A stretch of DNA of 64,000 nucleotides from Niallia sp. FSL W8-0635 (GCF_038007965.1 NZ_JBBOYD010000001.1:2334501-2398500), one strand, 5' to 3'; shown: positions 34,632 through 43,639, numbered from the stretch's first letter. Made by a program: numbers and translations. Notes: a model not told the origin generated them from the sequence alone.

Positions 34632-35894
34632 ATGAAAACAAAAAATCGTTGGTTAATCGCTTTAGCAGCAGTTGGTATTCATATCTCAATCGGATCTGTC
34701 TATGCATGGAGTGTTTTTACAAAACCGCTTGAGTCTCAGTTTAACTGGAGTTTAACGAGTATTTCATGGACATTCAGTATTGCTATCTTATTTTTAGGCT
34801 TATCAGCAGCATTTCTTGGGCATTTTGTAGAAAAATATGGTCCCCGTGCCGCTGGTAGACTCTCCGCTTTCTTGTTTGGTTTAGGAATGGCTGGTGCTGG
34901 TTTTGCAACAAGTATTGAATCACTGCCTCTTCTGTATATTACATACGGTATGTTTGGCGGAATAGGTTTAGGTGTTGGCTATATTACTCCTGTATCTACA
35001 TTGGTTAAGTGGTTTCCAGATCGTAGAGGTTTAGCAACTGGGTTAGCTATTATGGGATTCGGTTTTGCCTCCATGATAAGTAGTCCAGTCATGAATCATT
35101 TGATTAGCACGGTTGGTATTTCTAATACGTTTTATATTTTAGCAGCAGTATATTTTGTCGTCATTCTTTGCTCCGCACAATATTTAGAAGCACCACCTAA
35201 AGGTTATATGCCAAAAGGATTTAAACAATCTGTGGAAGCTGGTCACCTCAAGGTAAAAGAAGATTTGTCTCAGTTAACAGCAAATGAAGCGGTAAAAACG
35301 AAGAGATTTTGGGCATTGTGGATCATGTTATTTATCAATATTACTTGTGGGATTGCAATTCTCGCTGTTGCCTCTCCAATGGGACAGGAGTTAGCAGGAA
35401 TGTCTGTAGCAGGTGCTGCAACACTAGTAGGTATTATGGGCGTATTCAATGGCGCTGGAAGAATTGCTTGGGCAACGATTTCTGATTATATTGGAAGACC
35501 AAATGTATACACATTATTTTTTGCAATACAAGTAGTAGCATTCTTTGCGCTTCCTCATTTGCATCATTATCTTGCTTTTTCTATTATTGTGTTTATTATT
35601 ATGTCTTGTTACGGTGGAGGATTCGCTTCCATACCTGCCTATATTGGCGACTTATTTGGGACAAAGCAACTTGGTGCCATTCACGGTTATATTCTTACTG
35701 CATGGTCAGCGGCAGGAGTTGCAGGACCTAGTATTGTGTCATGGATTCGTGATACGACAGGTAGTTATCAAGGAACATTACTAGTTTTCTCTTGTCTATT
35801 TATCGTATCCCTTGCTGTTTCCTTATTAATTCGTTTAGATATTCGTAGATTGAAAGAAATAAATAATAGCGTAACGGAAAGCAATAGTTTTTAA
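34632..35894 (+). CDS. MFS transporter of the oxalate/formate antiporter (OFA) type
   Basis: 420 residues with twelve hydrophobic segments typical of the major facilitator superfamily. The start, IHISIGSVYAWSVFTKPLE, and the first-half motif TPVSTLVKWFPDRRGLATGL are hallmarks of the OFA group that includes OxlT and YhjX-like proteins. A central loop (about 195-225, AGHLKVKEDLSQLTANEAVK) joins the halves. The group transports varied carboxylates; neither oxalate nor formate specificity can be read from the sequence. AGGGG lies 12 bases before the ATG, a little far. The position after purT, which uses formate, is suggestive but they are 54 bases apart with no sign of being more than neighbours. 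Confidence 0.85.
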   Translation: MKTKNRWLIALAAVGIHISIGSVYAWSVFTKPLESQFNWSLTSISWTFSIAILFLGLSAAFLGHFVEKYGPRAAGRLSAFLFGLGMAGAGFATSIESLPLLYITYGMFGGIGLGVGYITPVSTLVKWFPDRRGLATGLAIMGFGFASMISSPVMNHLISTVGISNTFYILAAVYFVVILCSAQYLEAPPKGYMPKGFKQSVEAGHLKVKEDLSQLTANEAVKTKRFWALWIMLFINITCGIAILAVASPMGQELAGMSVAGAATLVGIMGVFNGAGRIAWATISDYIGRPNVYTLFFAIQVVAFFALPHLHHYLAFSIIVFIIMSCYGGGFASIPAYIGDLFGTKQLGAIHGYILTAWSAAGVAGPSIVSWIRDTTGSYQGTLLVFSCLFIVSLAVSLLIRLDIRRLKEINNSVTESNSF

Positions 35895-35908
35895 TAGAAT
35901 CTTTAACA

Positions 35909-35959
35909 GGGATTGGGTGCGTTCGATAAGATTTTCTTATCACGTAGCAATCCTTTTTT
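35909..35959 (+). terminator. Terminator after the OFA transporter gene
   Basis: Outer stem GGATTG / CAATCC and inner stem GATAAG / CTTATC, followed by TTTTTT. 15 bases after the stop codon. Confidence 0.85.
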
Positions 35960-36052
35960 CTATCCAAAGTCTTTGCAAGCATTCTGATTAGTAGTATAGT
36001 AGTTTCATTGGTGAAAAGTATTTGTAAATTAATAGTTAGGGGATATTAGAGA

Positions 36053-36964
36053 ATGGAGAATTTTAATACCCAGTTTTTGTATTCTGTTATTATCATTGCA
36101 ATCGGCTATTTCTTTAAACAGAAAAATATTATTAAAGAAAAGGATGGAGAGGGCTTAGCGCGCATAATTTTTAATATCACTTTACCATGTTTGATTATCT
36201 CTACCTTACATAATGTAATTATTGAGAAGTCGCTACTTATGCTAGTTTTCCTTGGGTTATTTTATGGAATCGTCATTTCCATCATCGGACTCTTTCTATT
36301 TAGAAAGGAAGAAAACAAGGAAAAAGGAATGTTAGGGATGCTCATTCCTGGATTTAATATCGGAATTTTTGCTTATCCTTTAGTTCAAGGAATTTGGGGG
36401 ACGGAAGGAATAAAGTATTTTGGTATGTTTGATATTGGCAATGCCATTGTAACCTTTGGTATTAGCTATTTAATTGGTAGCTATTATTCAAAAGAGGGGA
36501 CCGTGCTTAGTGTTAAACATGTAGTAAGTCAGCTAGGTAAATCGATTCCTTTAATGACATATGTGTTCATTTTCTTCATTAATATTACGGGTATCCATTT
36601 GCCACATCAAGTAATTGATGTAACGGCTACCATTTCAAAAGCAAATATGCCACTTTCTTTATTATTGCTCGGCATTTATTTGAATTTTTCGATTGAAAAG
36701 AAGTATTGGAAAGGTATTGGCAGAGTGCTTGGGATAAGATATGGAATTGGTCTTCTTTTAGGACTACTAGCATTTTTTCTATGGCCAGCTGAAGATATGT
36801 TCCGATATACAATCTTAATCTGTTTAATCTTACCGATGGCATCATGTGTTCTTCCATATAGCATTGAGTTTAAATACAATCAACGCTTCGTCGGCACCGC
36901 TGCGAACTTATCAATTGTCATTAGTTTTTTCCTAATCTGGATGATTGGTAATTTGATTGTTTAA
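36053..36964 (+). CDS. AEC (auxin efflux carrier-like) family permease
   Basis: 303 residues with about ten hydrophobic segments. The AEC pattern is visible in both halves: FKQKNIIKEKDGEGLARIIF, FNITLPCLIISTL and MPLSLLLLGIYLNF, LILPMASCVLPYSIEF. Bacterial members include transporters of malonate, malate and other carboxylates; the substrate here is unknown. The ATG follows AGGGGATATTAGAGA. Single gene between a terminator and a repeat element. Confidence 0.85.
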   Translation: MENFNTQFLYSVIIIAIGYFFKQKNIIKEKDGEGLARIIFNITLPCLIISTLHNVIIEKSLLMLVFLGLFYGIVISIIGLFLFRKEENKEKGMLGMLIPGFNIGIFAYPLVQGIWGTEGIKYFGMFDIGNAIVTFGISYLIGSYYSKEGTVLSVKHVVSQLGKSIPLMTYVFIFFINITGIHLPHQVIDVTATISKANMPLSLLLLGIYLNFSIEKKYWKGIGRVLGIRYGIGLLLGLLAFFLWPAEDMFRYTILICLILPMASCVLPYSIEFKYNQRFVGTAANLSIVISFFLIWMIGNLIV

Positions 36965-37026
36965 TTAGTAATCCTTGTAAATGTTTGATGGATTTCCAAT
37001 TCAGCATTTCGTTACATAATTCAAAT

Positions 37027-37333
37027 AGAGACTGAGACAAAACTAAATAGCCCAACTGGAAAGACGAACAATCTATAATTTAGCGCTTAAATAAAGGCTA
37101 CTTTTTCATGCTAGTTATTTATGATTTTAAATATAGTCAGTGTATAAACTAATTCGTTTTTAAAGATTATTTTTCTATAAACTATTATGGAAATAGAAAA
37201 AATTAATTAATTGGAAAGACGGCTGATAACAACTGAACCAGCTTTTTTACAAACTAATTAAAAGCCAAACAATCATACAAATTTCGTGTAATTGTTTGGC
37301 TTTCACCTGGGCTGGAATACTTATGTACCAGCC
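37027..37333. repeat. Repeat element A: about 307 bases with conserved ends and a hairpin
   Basis: Left end AGAGACTGAGACAAAACTAA (to 37050) matches the complement of 53901-53924 at 22 of 24 positions. Right end at 37312-37333 matches 53369-53390 in the opposite orientation. Internal segments (e.g. GACGAACAATCTATAATTTA) also resemble the element at 53.4-53.9 kb, so it is the same repeat, inverted. A perfect 13-base hairpin (37261-37273 with 37291-37303, AAAGCCAAACAAT) lies near the right end. No coding capacity, so it is MITE-like. Confidence 0.7.
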
Positions 37334-37468
37334 TTTTTCCTACGATTAGTCAAGTAGTTATTAAAAAATATTTGAACTTGATAGTACTATTTTTGAGCAT
37401 GACAAATAACCTCAGCTATTCTATTAAATTTTTCAAACTGAGGTATTGTGTGGTATACTTTTTATGTG
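37334..37468. other. Non-coding flank downstream of the IS110 transposase
   Basis: About 135 bases between repeat element A and the transposase stop. The left boundary of the insertion sequence probably lies here. A hairpin-like CCTCAG / CTGAGG pair occurs at about 37410-37443. Confidence 0.4.
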
Positions 37469-38686
37469 TTATTGGTCCTTAGAGACCGTGTACGAGTATT
37501 CGTACTTTGTATTGTTCCTGACCATGGAATAGATACATTTCAATAGCTTGTTCATGCAAGCTACAGTGGCAACCCTGTCCTTTTTGGCCTGAGGTTGCTT
37601 TTTTAATTTATAATAATAATCCACAATATGATTGGGGGCAGCTTTTTGTTGGCGTATCATGTTCTTAACGATAAGATATAAGACTTTTCTTCCTTTTGGA
37701 TTTCCACGTTTATTGATATGGTCTTGACCTGCATATTTACCAGATTGATACCTTCTAATATCTATGCCGATAAAGGCGTTCACTTTTTTATGATTAGAAA
37801 AGCGTGACAGATCGCCTATCTCACCAATAAGGAGTGCTGCGCTAATCTCCCCAATGCCAGGAAAGCTAGTAAGTAACTGGAATTCCGAAAGTTGTCGGGC
37901 CTTCACAATTAATTGTTCGGAAACCATTTTTTTCTCCTCTAATAGATGAAGAAGTTGTCGTGCATAATATTGAACTTTTTGAGTTGGAACACTATCTGGT
38001 GAAACAGCTGGATAAGATTCTTGCGCGTATTCAATGATTAACTTCGCCTTCTCCATAGCTCGATTTTCTGATATCTTCTTATGCGTAGTTTTCATCAATA
38101 AATTTTTAATCTTGGTTCTACTTGTCTGTAATACTAATTCAGGATGTGGAAATAACTCTATTAGTGTTAAAGCATAAGGTGTTACTCTACTGGAAAAGAA
38201 TCGTTCAAGCTCCGGAAAGCTTACTTGAAGTGCATGGTGCAAGTACATCCGAGTATGTTTTATTTGTCCTTCTATTTCTTGATAAAAGCGCGAAAGATCA
38301 CGAAGTTCTGTATAAATTTCAGGTTGTTGTACTTTTTCTGATCGATCCACAAATGGATGAATTTGTGCTAATTTATGGGCATCATGTTTGTCTGTTTTCC
38401 AGCTTCTGAGTGTTCCCTGTTCTAGTTGTTTCTTGGCTTCCAGAGGATTTAATAAGAAATAGGTTAAATTGTTTTTCTGACAAAAGGTCTCCACTGGCTT
38501 CGAATATATACCAGTTGATTCGAAAACAATTTTAGGTTCTTCTGGAAGGCTATGAATCTCTTCCAGTAATGCTTGAAACCCAAACTTATTGTGAAGTATT
38601 TCCCCTTCTGAAAGACATGTTTGACCGTCATATAAGACTTTGTAACTTTTCCCCATAGAAATATCTAAAGCAATAATTAATTCCAA
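37469..38686 (-). CDS. IS110 family transposase (DEDD)
   Basis: DEDD-type recombinase that moves an insertion sequence guided, in studied family members, by a bridge RNA encoded in the element. 405 residues from TTG 38686, 7 bases after AGAGAGG; a GTG at 38728 gives 14 more residues but has no ribosome binding site. N-terminal RuvC-like part: IIALDISMGKSYKV, FESTGIYS and KTDKHDAHKLAQ. C-terminal Tnp_20 part: LTSFPGIGEISAALLIGEIG with the helix-hairpin-helix, RFSNHKKVNAFIGID and KRGNPKGRKVLY. The frame is intact, so it may be active. It lies next to repeat element A. Confidence 0.93.
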   Translation of the reverse strand: MELIIALDISMGKSYKVLYDGQTCLSEGEILHNKFGFQALLEEIHSLPEEPKIVFESTGIYSKPVETFCQKNNLTYFLLNPLEAKKQLEQGTLRSWKTDKHDAHKLAQIHPFVDRSEKVQQPEIYTELRDLSRFYQEIEGQIKHTRMYLHHALQVSFPELERFFSSRVTPYALTLIELFPHPELVLQTSRTKIKNLLMKTTHKKISENRAMEKAKLIIEYAQESYPAVSPDSVPTQKVQYYARQLLHLLEEKKMVSEQLIVKARQLSEFQLLTSFPGIGEISAALLIGEIGDLSRFSNHKKVNAFIGIDIRRYQSGKYAGQDHINKRGNPKGRKVLYLIVKNMIRQQKAAPNHIVDYYYKLKKQPQAKKDRVATVACMNKLLKCIYSMVRNNTKYEYSYTVSKDQ

Positions 38687-38728
38687 TGTTTTTCCTCTCT
38701 CTTCTTTATCATTTTGAAAGATCTTCAC
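37469..38728 (-). mobile_element. IS110-type insertion sequence (core; ends not resolved)
   Basis: The interval covers only the long open frame of the transposase. IS110 elements lack clear terminal inverted repeats and make no reliable target duplication, so the ends could not be placed. They probably lie within 37334-37468 on the left and 38729-38890 on the right. No second copy is in the window for comparison. Confidence 0.6.
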
Positions 38729-38895
38729 TTATTCATTTCGATTCCAATTTCCTATACACGAGCTCTTTGGCCCCAACATACTTAAAGCTGATTCAAAAAT
38801 GAAAGCGAAGAAGCTCCGTTTATCATTCGGATTCGAGATCCCTGAGGCTGGTCGAGCTTTCTTTCACTTCTCACTATAACTTAAAAAAGAAAAAT
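38729..38895. other. Non-coding flank upstream of the transposase
   Basis: About 165 bases containing GAAAGCGAAGAAGCTC and, further on, GGTCGAGCTTTCTTTC, which can pair imperfectly across about 70 bases. In IS110-group elements the bridge RNA is encoded in the non-coding flank before the transposase, so this is the place to look. Confidence 0.35.
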
Positions 38896-38931
38896 AGTGG
38901 GCAAAGTCATCCGTCGATGACCTTACCCACT
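38896..38931 (-). terminator. Terminator of the CAP-domain gene
   Basis: AGTGGG, one mismatch region and GTCATC pair with GATGAC and CCCACT around a CGTC loop; on the minus strand it is followed by ATTTTTCTTTTTT. 14 bases after the CAP gene stop. Confidence 0.85.
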
Positions 38932-38944
38932 AATCTTAGTATGT

Positions 38945-40075
38945 TTATTTTGTTAGGAAGTTTTCTGTATAGTATGGTTGGGCATTGTCATTAAACGCTA
39001 CGCCGACGCCTAAGGAGGCAAAATCCTTTTGAAGGATATTTTCACGATGTCCAATGGAATTCATTAAGCCTTCATGTGCAAAAACACTGCTGTTTTGGCC
39101 GTATGCTAAATTCTCGCCGGCCATGCTGTAGCGAATACCATCATTAAGCATACGATCAAATGGGGATTCCCCATCAAGATTTGTATGGCTAAAATAATTA
39201 TTTTCTGCCATGTCTATACTATGCTTCCGGGCGGTTTCTCTTACTGCTTCATCCCATGATAAAGGCTTTAAATGGTTATTTACACGACTCGCATTCGTTA
39301 AATCAAATAATTGATATTCGAAGCCTTCTTTTAGTTCCTCTGTTCCATCCACATAAAACTCGTTGCGATTTTCTTCTAAAGAAGAGCTGACCATTTGAAT
39401 AGCAGTTACTGTATTATTTTCATGCTTATCAAAAAATACAGTGACATAGGAATCATCAAGTGAAAACATCTCATAATCTCTATCTTCCGCCATCTTGTAA
39501 AAAACCAGTCCTTTTCTTAACTCTGTTAAAGGTTCTCCTAATGTTTCTAACACTTTTTCTTTTTCTGTTCCTTTTTTAATGCCATTATTAGAAGCTATTA
39601 AATCCTGATTCGTGTACAAGGCAGCTACTTTATTGTTTTCATCATAACCTACCATTACAAAGTTTTGATAATTGTTATGATAAGTAAACCATGAAATTCC
39701 ATATTCATTAGCTGTCACTCGTTGGGAAGTGCCAAGAGTAGTCTCCACTGTATGTTTATCATCTCCAAGGGAAATATTATAGATAGAAAAAGGATAATCT
39801 TTTGGAGTTTTCAACTCAGGTTTGCTTATTTCTTCTGTTTTATTTTCCACATTCCAGTCAGGAAGGATGTCCTGCGCGTTTTGAAAAAGGGATTTGAGAC
39901 TTTCTAACTCTCTCGTTACCGTCTGAATAAAGGAAGTAATGGATTCTTGATTCAAATTATTTTCCAATGTAACAGATTGATTATCTATGCTATTATTGTC
40001 ATGCTCTTTAAAAAAGATGGTATATGCTGCATATATGATAAGAAGGGTAAGAACCCATTTTAATAGTTTGGTCAT
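38945..40075 (-). CDS. CAP-domain (SCP/PR1) protein with CAP-associated N-terminal domain, YlbC-like
   Basis: 376 residues. An N-terminal hydrophobic segment (LLKWVLTLLIIYAAYTIFF) acts as membrane anchor or uncleaved signal. Residues about 95-235 form the CAP-associated domain (SLGDDKHTVETTLGTSQRVT, GIKKGTEKEKVLETLGEP repeats). Residues about 255-376 are a CAP domain: FDLTNASRVNNHLKPLSWD, HSIDMAENNYFSHTNLDG, AGENLAYGQ and GHRENIL, with the conserved His and Glu residues. This is the layout of Bacillus YlbC. Function unknown; surface or sporulation roles are reported for relatives. The ATG follows GGAGGTGTTATCGAA. Confidence 0.88.
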   Translation of the reverse strand: MTKLLKWVLTLLIIYAAYTIFFKEHDNNSIDNQSVTLENNLNQESITSFIQTVTRELESLKSLFQNAQDILPDWNVENKTEEISKPELKTPKDYPFSIYNISLGDDKHTVETTLGTSQRVTANEYGISWFTYHNNYQNFVMVGYDENNKVAALYTNQDLIASNNGIKKGTEKEKVLETLGEPLTELRKGLVFYKMAEDRDYEMFSLDDSYVTVFFDKHENNTVTAIQMVSSSLEENRNEFYVDGTEELKEGFEYQLFDLTNASRVNNHLKPLSWDEAVRETARKHSIDMAENNYFSHTNLDGESPFDRMLNDGIRYSMAGENLAYGQNSSVFAHEGLMNSIGHRENILQKDFASLGVGVAFNDNAQPYYTENFLTK

Positions 40076-40440
40076 TTCGATAACACCTCCAATTGTCTAC
40101 TCCATTATAACCAAATAAATGAGTATACATAACGAATAAATAAAGGGAATAGGGCAATTTATATGTTACTTGAAGCTTATTGCTAAAAACAGAACAATCG
40201 AAATGAAACTGCTGTTCTCATCATTACAAGTCAATAGAAATTATTATATCACGTTCTTGCAAGTTCTCCTTATAATAAAGATTTTAATCATTTTGTCTAT
40301 AAGGTGTAATCAATTTGTAAAGCAGGTTTATTATATGTAAAAGGTGATAACTGCTATAATATACTTAACCGTTTCCGATATGGAACTAATAGTAGCAATA
40401 ATCTCTTGACAGAATTAAGACGGTTTTAAAGGAGGCAATC
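40076..40440. other. Spacer between divergent genes
   Basis: About 365 AT-rich bases between the CAP-domain gene and the small gene at 40441. A TATAAT-like hexamer occurs near 40356 (GCTATAATATAC). No gene, riboswitch or terminator was recognised. Confidence 0.35.
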
Positions 40441-40572
40441 ATGCATTTAATTAGAACCGACATCGACGAAATTTTAACGAACACAACCGATTTAGAGCAA
40501 GAAATATCTACTTGGAATTTAATCGATATAGAAATTGATGAACTTTTAGAAGATACAAAGCATTGGAATTAA
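40441..40572 (+). CDS. Small acidic protein of unknown function
   Basis: 43 residues: MHLIRTDIDEILTNTTDLEQ, then EISTWNLIDIEIDELLEDTK and HWN. Strong AAAGGAGGCAATC precedes the ATG. The composition is acidic, helical, with a repeated D(I)E.DELL pattern. I do not recognise a family. It is followed by a weak hairpin and is probably monocistronic. Confidence 0.6.
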   Translation: MHLIRTDIDEILTNTTDLEQEISTWNLIDIEIDELLEDTKHWN

Positions 40573-40576
40573 TAAG

Positions 40577-40618
40577 GGCAGCCAAATGTACATCCTTGTA
40601 GATTTTGGTTGTTTTTTT
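40577..40618 (+). terminator. Weak terminator after the small acidic protein gene
   Basis: CAGCCAAA pairs with TTTGGTTG (one G-T pair) and a long T run follows. Confidence 0.55.
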
Positions 40619-40670
40619 TGTTTTTTAAGTTATTTTACATAAAACGGATTATTAAGAGGAGCTAATTTTA

Positions 40671-40759
40671 AATTTTTTCTAGAAATTGTTTAGTTATGCA
40701 AAATTATTTTTTAACTTTTTATCAAAATTACTTTCTCTAGCGAAACTTTGCGTTATAAT
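40671..40759 (+). promoter_or_regulatory. Promoter region of the branched-chain aminotransferase gene with CodY-like site
   Basis: AATTTTTTCTAGAAATT at 40671-40687 loosely resembles the CodY motif AATTTTCWGAAAATT (several mismatches; it contains the palindrome TTTCTAGAAA). A perfect TATAAT lies at 40754-40759. CodY control of this gene family is known in Bacillus, but the site is weak. Confidence 0.35.
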
Positions 40760-40795
40760 AAATAGAAATAATAGTTAAGATAAGGAGAATGGAAC

Positions 40796-41869
40796 GTGAC
40801 AGAACAAACAATCACTGTAACTTTAGCAAAAGAAAAGAAACCAAAACCGGATCCTTCTACATTAGTATTTGGTAAAGTTTTTACTGACCATATGTTTATG
40901 ATGGATTATTCCATAGACAAAGGATGGCATGATGCACAAATTCTTCCATACCAACCAATTACTTTAGATCCTGCTTCTGTTATTTTCCACTATGGACAAG
41001 CAGTTTTTGAAGGTTTAAAAGCTTATTTAACAGCGGAAGGGAAAGTTCTTTTATTTAGACCTGAGAAGAATATGGAGCGTTTAAATAAATCAAACGACAG
41101 ACTATGTATTCCTGAAATCGATGAAGAGTTTGCGTTAAATGCTTTAAAACAATTGATTAATATCGATAGAGAATGGATTCCAAATGGTGAAGGAACTTCT
41201 TTATACATAAGACCATTTATTATTTCTACACAACCATATTTAGGTGTTGCCGCATCTGTTAGCTATAAATTTATGATCATTTTATCTCCTGTAGGTTCGT
41301 ATTATAAAGAAGGGGTAAAACCAGTGAAAATCTTTGTAGAAAATGAATATGTACGTGCAGTTGCAGGTGGTACTGGTTCAGCAAAGACTGCTGGTAACTA
41401 TGCAGCAAGCTTAAAAGCACAGCAAATTGCAACAGAAAAAGGCTATTCTCAAGTTCTATGGTTAGATGGTGTCGAAAAGAAATATATTGAAGAAGTCGGC
41501 GCAATGAACGTATTCTTCAAAATCAATGGAGAAGTAGTAACCCCTCAATTAAATGGTAGTATTTTAGAAGGTGTAACAAGAAGAAGTATTATGGAATTAT
41601 TGCAATATTGGAATATTCCTGTTACAGAAAGAAGAATTACAATAGCTGAAATTTTTGAAGCACATAAAAACGGCCAGTTAGAAGAAGCGTTCGGTACAGG
41701 AACAGCAGCGGTTATTTCTCCAATTGGTGAATTTTTCTGGAATGAAGAAAAAATCGTCTTAAATAACGGGGAAACAGGAGAATTGGCTACAAAGTTATAT
41801 GACACAATTACAGATATCCAAAACGGAAGACAAGAAGATCCATTTGGCTGGACTGTCGAAGTGAAATAA
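40796..41869 (+). CDS. ilvE: Branched-chain amino acid aminotransferase
   Basis: PLP enzyme (fold type IV) interconverting leucine, isoleucine and valine with their 2-oxo acids. 357 residues, the length of B. subtilis YbgE/YwaA. Start GTG 40796, 8 bases after AAGGAG. Landmarks: FHYGQAVFEGLKAY, RPEKNMERLNKSNDRLCIP, GGTGSAKTAGNYAASLKAQ (the Lys of SAKTAG binds PLP), VLWLDGVEKKYIEEVGAMN and AFGTGTAAVISPIG. The small gene at 41902 follows after 32 bases and may be cotranscribed. Confidence 0.95.
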   Translation: MTEQTITVTLAKEKKPKPDPSTLVFGKVFTDHMFMMDYSIDKGWHDAQILPYQPITLDPASVIFHYGQAVFEGLKAYLTAEGKVLLFRPEKNMERLNKSNDRLCIPEIDEEFALNALKQLINIDREWIPNGEGTSLYIRPFIISTQPYLGVAASVSYKFMIILSPVGSYYKEGVKPVKIFVENEYVRAVAGGTGSAKTAGNYAASLKAQQIATEKGYSQVLWLDGVEKKYIEEVGAMNVFFKINGEVVTPQLNGSILEGVTRRSIMELLQYWNIPVTERRITIAEIFEAHKNGQLEEAFGTGTAAVISPIGEFFWNEEKIVLNNGETGELATKLYDTITDIQNGRQEDPFGWTVEVK

Positions 41870-41901
41870 TCCTTTTACAAGGAAAATAAAGGAGCATCTT
41901 A

Positions 41902-42141
41902 ATGGGGAATAAAAGCCACACGCTAAATTTTGGATGGAATTTAATTGCACATAAAGACTATAAACTATTCTCTAACCAAAACGAATATGTATTAATGGAT
42001 TGGGATGGAGATGTTGTTCTATGTGTTTCTGTTCAAGACCATGAGATAGAGGTCCTTCGAAGTAATTGGAATCTTCATTTTAAAGTGAATTTAGCTTTTA
42101 AAACGATTAAGGTTTTTAATGAGCCAGATGAGGAAGAGTAA
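41902..42141 (+). CDS. Hypothetical protein downstream of ilvE
   Basis: 79 residues from an ATG behind AAATAAAGGAGCATCTTA. Sequence: MGNKSHTLNFGWNLIAHKDY, then several beta-like segments (EYVLMDWDGDVVLCVSV, LHFKVNLAFKTIKVF) and an acidic tail. No membrane segment or cysteine motif. I do not recognise a family. It lies between ilvE and a strong terminator on the same strand. Confidence 0.7.
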   Translation: MGNKSHTLNFGWNLIAHKDYKLFSNQNEYVLMDWDGDVVLCVSVQDHEIEVLRSNWNLHFKVNLAFKTIKVFNEPDEEE

Positions 42142-42179
42142 GTAATGGATTTTGGTGGATAAACGATTAAATGCTCTCT

Positions 42180-42218
42180 AATAAAGGCATACCTATGCAG
42201 AATAGGTATGCCTTTATT
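42180..42218. terminator. Strong terminator after the ilvE unit
   Basis: Perfect 17-base stem AATAAAGGCATACCTAT and complement with a 5-base loop. Confidence 0.9.
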
Positions 42219-42333
42219 TCATTAAGCAATCAAATGTTTAAATGAAATTATTTCATAGGTTATACAATTAAGAAGAATGAGGAAGGAGAGGAAATAAACA
42301 TTTAATTATCTTAAAGCAGAATTACAAATGACA

Positions 42334-42369
42334 AAAAAGCTGTGGCGCATAATATCAACACAGCTTTTT
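42334..42369 (-). terminator. Terminator of the HAD phosphatase gene
   Basis: Perfect stem AAAAAGCTGTG / CACAGCTTTTT with a 14-base loop; it follows the HAD stop by 14 bases on the minus strand and has T runs. Confidence 0.85.
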
Positions 42370-42383
42370 ACAAACAATATTTT

Positions 42384-43211
42384 TTACACCTGCTTAGCAG
42401 TAATAGCATCAAGGATAAAAGTATTAATTACCTTAGCGACACCATCATTATTATTGGTATCTGTGACAAAATCTGCAAGTTCCTTCACATCATCAGGGGC
42501 ATTGCCCATTGCAACTCCAAGACCAGCAAATTCAATCATGGCAACATCATTATAGCTATCTCCTATGGCGATAACTTCTTCTCTTGTAATCCCAAGTTTT
42601 TCAATCAGGATCGCAAGGCTTGTCCCCTTTGTAACTCCTAATTCCGTAAATTCAAGGAAGAAGGGTTTAGAACGCATCACACTTAAATCTTCTGCTAACT
42701 CTGCTTGCAGCGTTGCTTCTACTTCTTTTAGGTGATCTTCTTCTTTCACCATTAATACCTTTACAACAGGGGATGAAACAGTCTGTTTGAAATCCGCAAC
42801 GGTTTTGATAGGTAAGCCGGTAATTTGCGCTTCGATTTCAGTGAAAGGATTATTCTGTTGTGTAATGATTTCATCCTGTATATACGTATGAATCCAAACA
42901 TTTTCTCTTTGGCTTAAATCAAAAAGAGCATGAACGGTTTCTGGAGAAAGTGTACTGCTAAATAGTTCTTCACTTGTTTTACAATTTGTTATTTTCGCTC
43001 CATTAAAGGAAAGAATGAAACTGCCATATTCAGCAAGCTTTAACTCTTTTGCTGCATCTTGCATAGCATATGTTGGTCTTCCAGATGCAAGGACAACCTT
43101 AACACCGTTTTCTTGGGCTAGCATCAAAGCTTTTTTTGTAGCATCTGAAATAATATGGTCATCTGTTAATAAAGTATCATCCATATCTAATACGATCATT
43201 TTATAACTCAT
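42384..43211 (-). CDS. Cof-type HAD-IIB phosphatase
   Basis: 275 residues. HAD motif I is VLDMDDTLLTDD at the N-terminus (nucleophile and acid Asp), motif II VVLASGRPTYAMQ, motif III Lys in TKGTSLAILIEKLG and motif IV VIAIGDSYNDVAMIEFAG. The large C2-type cap between motifs II and III marks the Cof/YidA group, which dephosphorylates sugar phosphates or flavin and related compounds; the substrate is not determined. The ATG follows AAAGGGGAAATGTAAA. Single gene. Confidence 0.92.
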   Translation of the reverse strand: MSYKMIVLDMDDTLLTDDHIISDATKKALMLAQENGVKVVLASGRPTYAMQDAAKELKLAEYGSFILSFNGAKITNCKTSEELFSSTLSPETVHALFDLSQRENVWIHTYIQDEIITQQNNPFTEIEAQITGLPIKTVADFKQTVSSPVVKVLMVKEEDHLKEVEATLQAELAEDLSVMRSKPFFLEFTELGVTKGTSLAILIEKLGITREEVIAIGDSYNDVAMIEFAGLGVAMGNAPDDVKELADFVTDTNNNDGVAKVINTFILDAITAKQV

Positions 43212-43385
43212 TTTACATTTCCCCTTTCCTAATCTCTATAAAGAATACATGAAAATCAGAATTTAGCCTATACATAAATCCATTTTTCAAGAAAAGTTTT
43301 AAAAGGAATAAATTTCCTCAAAAAAGTATTTGAATTATCAGAAAATTACTGCTATACTGTAAAAAAGAACAAGGGGTTGATTCAA

Positions 43386-43586
43386 ATGGAAAAGTATTTA
43401 TTAAATGCACCAAAACAGTCTGTAGGAAATGTAGTTGATTCTTTATTTGCTGAAATGGTATTAGAAAAAGCCCTTTACGACTTTCGAAAAGCTGAACTAA
43501 AAAAACAAATTGACGAAACATTAATTGCTGGTGACAAAGAAAAGTTTTATCACTTAACAGAAGAGTTAAAGCAGTTAACCGCATAA
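43386..43586 (+). CDS. IDEAL domain protein
   Basis: 66 residues from ATG 43386 after AAGGGGTTGATTCAA; a TTG at 43377 is inside the ribosome binding region. The C-terminal stretch IDETLIAGDKEKFYHLTEEL is the IDEAL domain (I-D-x-A-L-x-x-x-D-x-x-x-F-x-x-L), found in small proteins and at the end of ComK regulators in Bacillaceae. Function unknown. A terminator follows. Confidence 0.82.
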   Translation: MEKYLLNAPKQSVGNVVDSLFAEMVLEKALYDFRKAELKKQIDETLIAGDKEKFYHLTEELKQLTA

Positions 43587-43639
43587 TAATCTTATTAATT
43601 TATACTAGTTATCACATATTAGCTGTCCTAAAAGGGAGG

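Noticed and set aside
40573..40795. Possible T-box leader before ilvE
   Set aside because: No T-box consensus or antiterminator/terminator pair; only a weak hairpin belonging to the small upstream gene.
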